This document shows, one piece after another, positions 61,683-64,000 of a stretch of DNA of 64,000 nucleotides (positions are counted from its first letter, which is position 1; each line of letters opens with the position of its first letter). This stretch comes from Cyrtodaria siliqua (Eukaryota; Mollusca; Bivalvia; Adapedonta; Hiatellidae): assembly GCA_037043455.1 (NCBI GenBank), contig JAWPHD010000282.1, forward strand, positions 62,001 to 126,000, in the 5' to 3' direction. Under the pieces are notes generated by a model. The model was not told the DNA's origin, searched no databases, and saw only the letters and a list, made by a program, of their open reading frames with translations. Both the position numbers and the translations under genes were made by a program.

Positions 61683-62012
61683 AACCTTTCATGGGTATCC
61701 GACGAAGATAGGGAATTCCAACCCGAGGTATAAGTGTTTTTATCGGAACCGAGGCTCTGCCGAGGTTCCGATTAAACAACTTATACCGAGGGTTGGAATT
61801 CCATATCTGAACCGAATACCCATGATAGAATCTTTTTCTTGCATATCAGAGACATGTTGTGCGTTGACGCCGCCAGCTACTAACGTTTTTTGCATGTTTT
61901 CCTGCATACCGGATGTTGGCGCGCGTGAATTTTATCTCCACCCTAGGGTGAGATGGAAATATCTAGCCCGGTAAAATGACGGATATCCTTGTCCGGTATG
62001 CAAGAAAACAAT
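61683..62012. mobile_element. Fold-back element, inverted copy of 59930-60190
   Basis: Contains ATAGGGAATTCCAACCCGAG, the hairpin GGAACCGAGGCTCTGCCGAG with partner GTTCCG, TTGCGCGTTGACGCCGCCAGC-type text, and GGATATCCTTGTCCGGTATGC, all in reverse order relative to 59930-60190. Confidence 0.85.
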
Positions 62013-62560
62013 CTCCACGCAGAGTTATCGTTCCTTGCACTCACATATATCTCTGCTTACTACTAAATTACAAGATTTTGGTAAAACCTGTTAAATTGGA
62101 AATGTTTGTATGAACTTATTTATTTCTTGTGTAAATATAATTTTCAGAATATCAGCAAATTAGATGTTGCAAGATTTGAAATAATGCATGAAAACAATTT
62201 AGTTTTAATCGGGACTATTTTATTACAAAAATAATACGTACTTAGGTCTACTCAATCGAAACGCATACGTAAACATTTCAAACCGAAGCTCGATAGCAGA
62301 AAATTACTAAAAAAAAAATAACTCATAGAAATAAAAATCGAAATTATTTAATATATTTGCAGATCACGCAAAAGGATTTATTACAAACATCGGCATAACT
62401 TATTTGAACAATCACGTGACCTAACCGTTCGCCCTACGTCCTTTGACGATGACAGAGTCAAATGAGGAACGAGTGTACTCTGGGTAGAGGTGTAGAAAAG
62501 CGAACTTATTTTTGTTACCTCCTTCTGTAGATCACGAATATTCAAGGGAGATAATAGCGT
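62013..62560. other. 5' flank, unassigned
   Basis: AT-rich non-coding; CACGTGACCTAACC at 62413. No gene seen. Confidence 0.55.
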
Positions 62561-62564
62561 TGTG

Positions 62565-63690
62565 AGTCCTTAGGGATCACTTTGTCCATCGTCTTCGTCG
62601 TCGTCGTTATCCGTCGTTAACCTGCAACATAATATTGGCCATAACTTGAAAAGCATTTGACATAATGTTCATAAAACTTCACACACATCTTCATCTTAAC
62701 CGAAGGAATGCTGGTACACATGTCCAATAACTCTGACTTTCATTTTGACAGAGTTATGCCCCCTGTTATAAAACTTTAACCTGCAACCTAACCAGGCTCA
62801 TAACTAGTCATAACTTAAGAAGTATTTGACCTATGTTCATGAAACTTCACATATATATTCATCTTACCACTCAGAATATTGTTACCCATAACAAATAACT
62901 TTCAGTTTGACAGAATTATGCCCACTTTCATAAAACTTTAACCTGCCACCTAACCAAACTCATAACTGGTCATAACTTAAAAAAGTATTGGACATATGTT
63001 CATGAAACTTCACTCATGTATTCATCTTACCACGCGGAATATTGTTACCCACAATCAATAACTCTGGCTTTCATTTTAGTAGCGTTATGCCCCTTTTCAT
63101 AAAACCGAACCAAGTTCATAACTGGCCATAACTTGAAAAGTATTTGACCTATGTTTATGAAACTTCACACACATATTCATATTAACTGAAGGAATGTCGT
63201 TACACATGACCAATAACCCTGACTTTCATTTCAGTAGAGCGATGTCCATTTTCATAAAACTTTAACCTGCAACCTAACCAAGCTCATAACTGGCCATAAC
63301 TTGAAAAGTAGTTGACCGATGCTCATGAAACTTCACACACATATTCATCTTAACTGAAGGAATGTTGTTACATATGTCCAATAACTCTGACTTTCATTTT
63401 AGTAGAGTTATGCCCCCTTTCATAAAACTTTAACCTGAAACCTAACCTAGCTCATAACTTGGCAAAATATGGACCTATGGTCGTGAAACCTTATACGGTT
63501 CTTCATTATCAATTATTTTAACACAGATGTATGCCCCATTTCATAAACTTTAACACCTTAAACAAACAGCCCCATAATTCATGAAAGAGTCCCTGTCTTC
63601 AAACTTTATAGTTGTACTTTACTTGCCGAAATTAGCACACGATAGGCGACACAAGTTTTCCGTGGAACACCCTTCCAGTTTGTGATCAGT
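62565..63690 (-). repeat. CTAGAAGGGTGTTCC element with ~180-bp internal tandem units (~6)
   Basis: Units contain CATAACTTGAAAAGTATTTG, TTCATGAAACTTCACACACA, TTCATCTTAACTGAAGGAAT, CCAATAACTCTGACTTTCA, AGAGTTATGCCCC and AACCTGCAACCTAACCAAGC. Ends: GGATCACTTTGTCCATCGTC at left, GGAACACCCTTCCAG at right, matching 9862-10390 reversed. Confidence 0.82.
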
Positions 63691-64000
63691 GTGTGAAGCT
63701 AAAGCACATTAGGAGAGTTTTTTCTTGTATATGTATATATTGCAACTATTGGAACCAACTACTTCTCCTGATCACCTCTAGTTCGTTTAACAACACAAAC
63801 CGAGTCATCTAATTTTCATTTAAAATTCATTATTCGGATTGGCACCATTCACTCTTCTAGACCCGAATAGTTGTGTATACTTCAGTATATATTTTAGACT
63901 TGAAATTATCGTTTTACTCATTGTCTGTCCAATAACTGCACGGGAAAATCGATATTTCATTTTGTATTTGATCTTTATGAAACTGTACCAGTGTATTTAT
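63691..64000. other. 5' flank, unassigned
   Basis: AT-rich, no feature recognised. Confidence 0.6.

Overview
This window is AT-rich animal nuclear DNA, most likely from a bivalve mollusc. It has a small-exon gene with long introns, many short non-autonomous DNA transposons, tRNA-headed SINEs, fragments of LINE and Penelope-like elements, and tandem repeats of a kind I associate with bivalve genomes. I cannot name the species from sequence alone. There are no bacterial operons, no CRISPR array and no prophage.

One protein-coding gene is well supported: a choline transporter-like protein (SLC44/CTL family) on the minus strand. I could join 15 exons with GT/AG boundaries and matching phases at every junction. 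They run from an ATG at 50410 down to 401 and give about 522 continuous residues. The last exons (roughly the C-terminal quarter, judging by the usual ~700-residue CTL length) lie beyond position 1. Intron 1 is about 20 kb.

The rest is intron, 5' flank and repeats. 0-8.9 kb holds exons 15 to 9 with crowded MITEs, SINEs, an antisense LINE fragment and a minisatellite grown from an exon/intron boundary. 9-16.3 kb holds exons 8 to 5 with 31-bp and 19-bp arrays. 16.3-30.2 kb holds exons 4 to 2, a 44-bp array and a 57-base G run. 30.2-50.36 kb is intron 1, with a pyrimidine-rich (gene strand) 24-bp array just upstream of the exon 2 acceptor, a 2.2-kb array carrying nuclear-receptor-like motifs, a Penelope fragment, several terminal-inverted-repeat elements and a 35-bp array. 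50.4-64 kb is the 5' flank, with a tRNA-like SINE, a GC-richer island containing an unrecognised 169-codon ORF, a 626-bp palindrome, a LINE fragment, a 36-bp array, and a 4-kb cluster of fold-back elements dense in TGACGTCA sites.

Almost all other open reading frames are chance ORFs or are made by tandem repeats. I found no convincing new multi-gene system. The most unusual items are the exon-boundary minisatellite in intron 13, the CRE-dense palindromes, the DR1-like arrays, and a TTAA/CCC (piggyBac-like) MITE family that inserts into other repeats.
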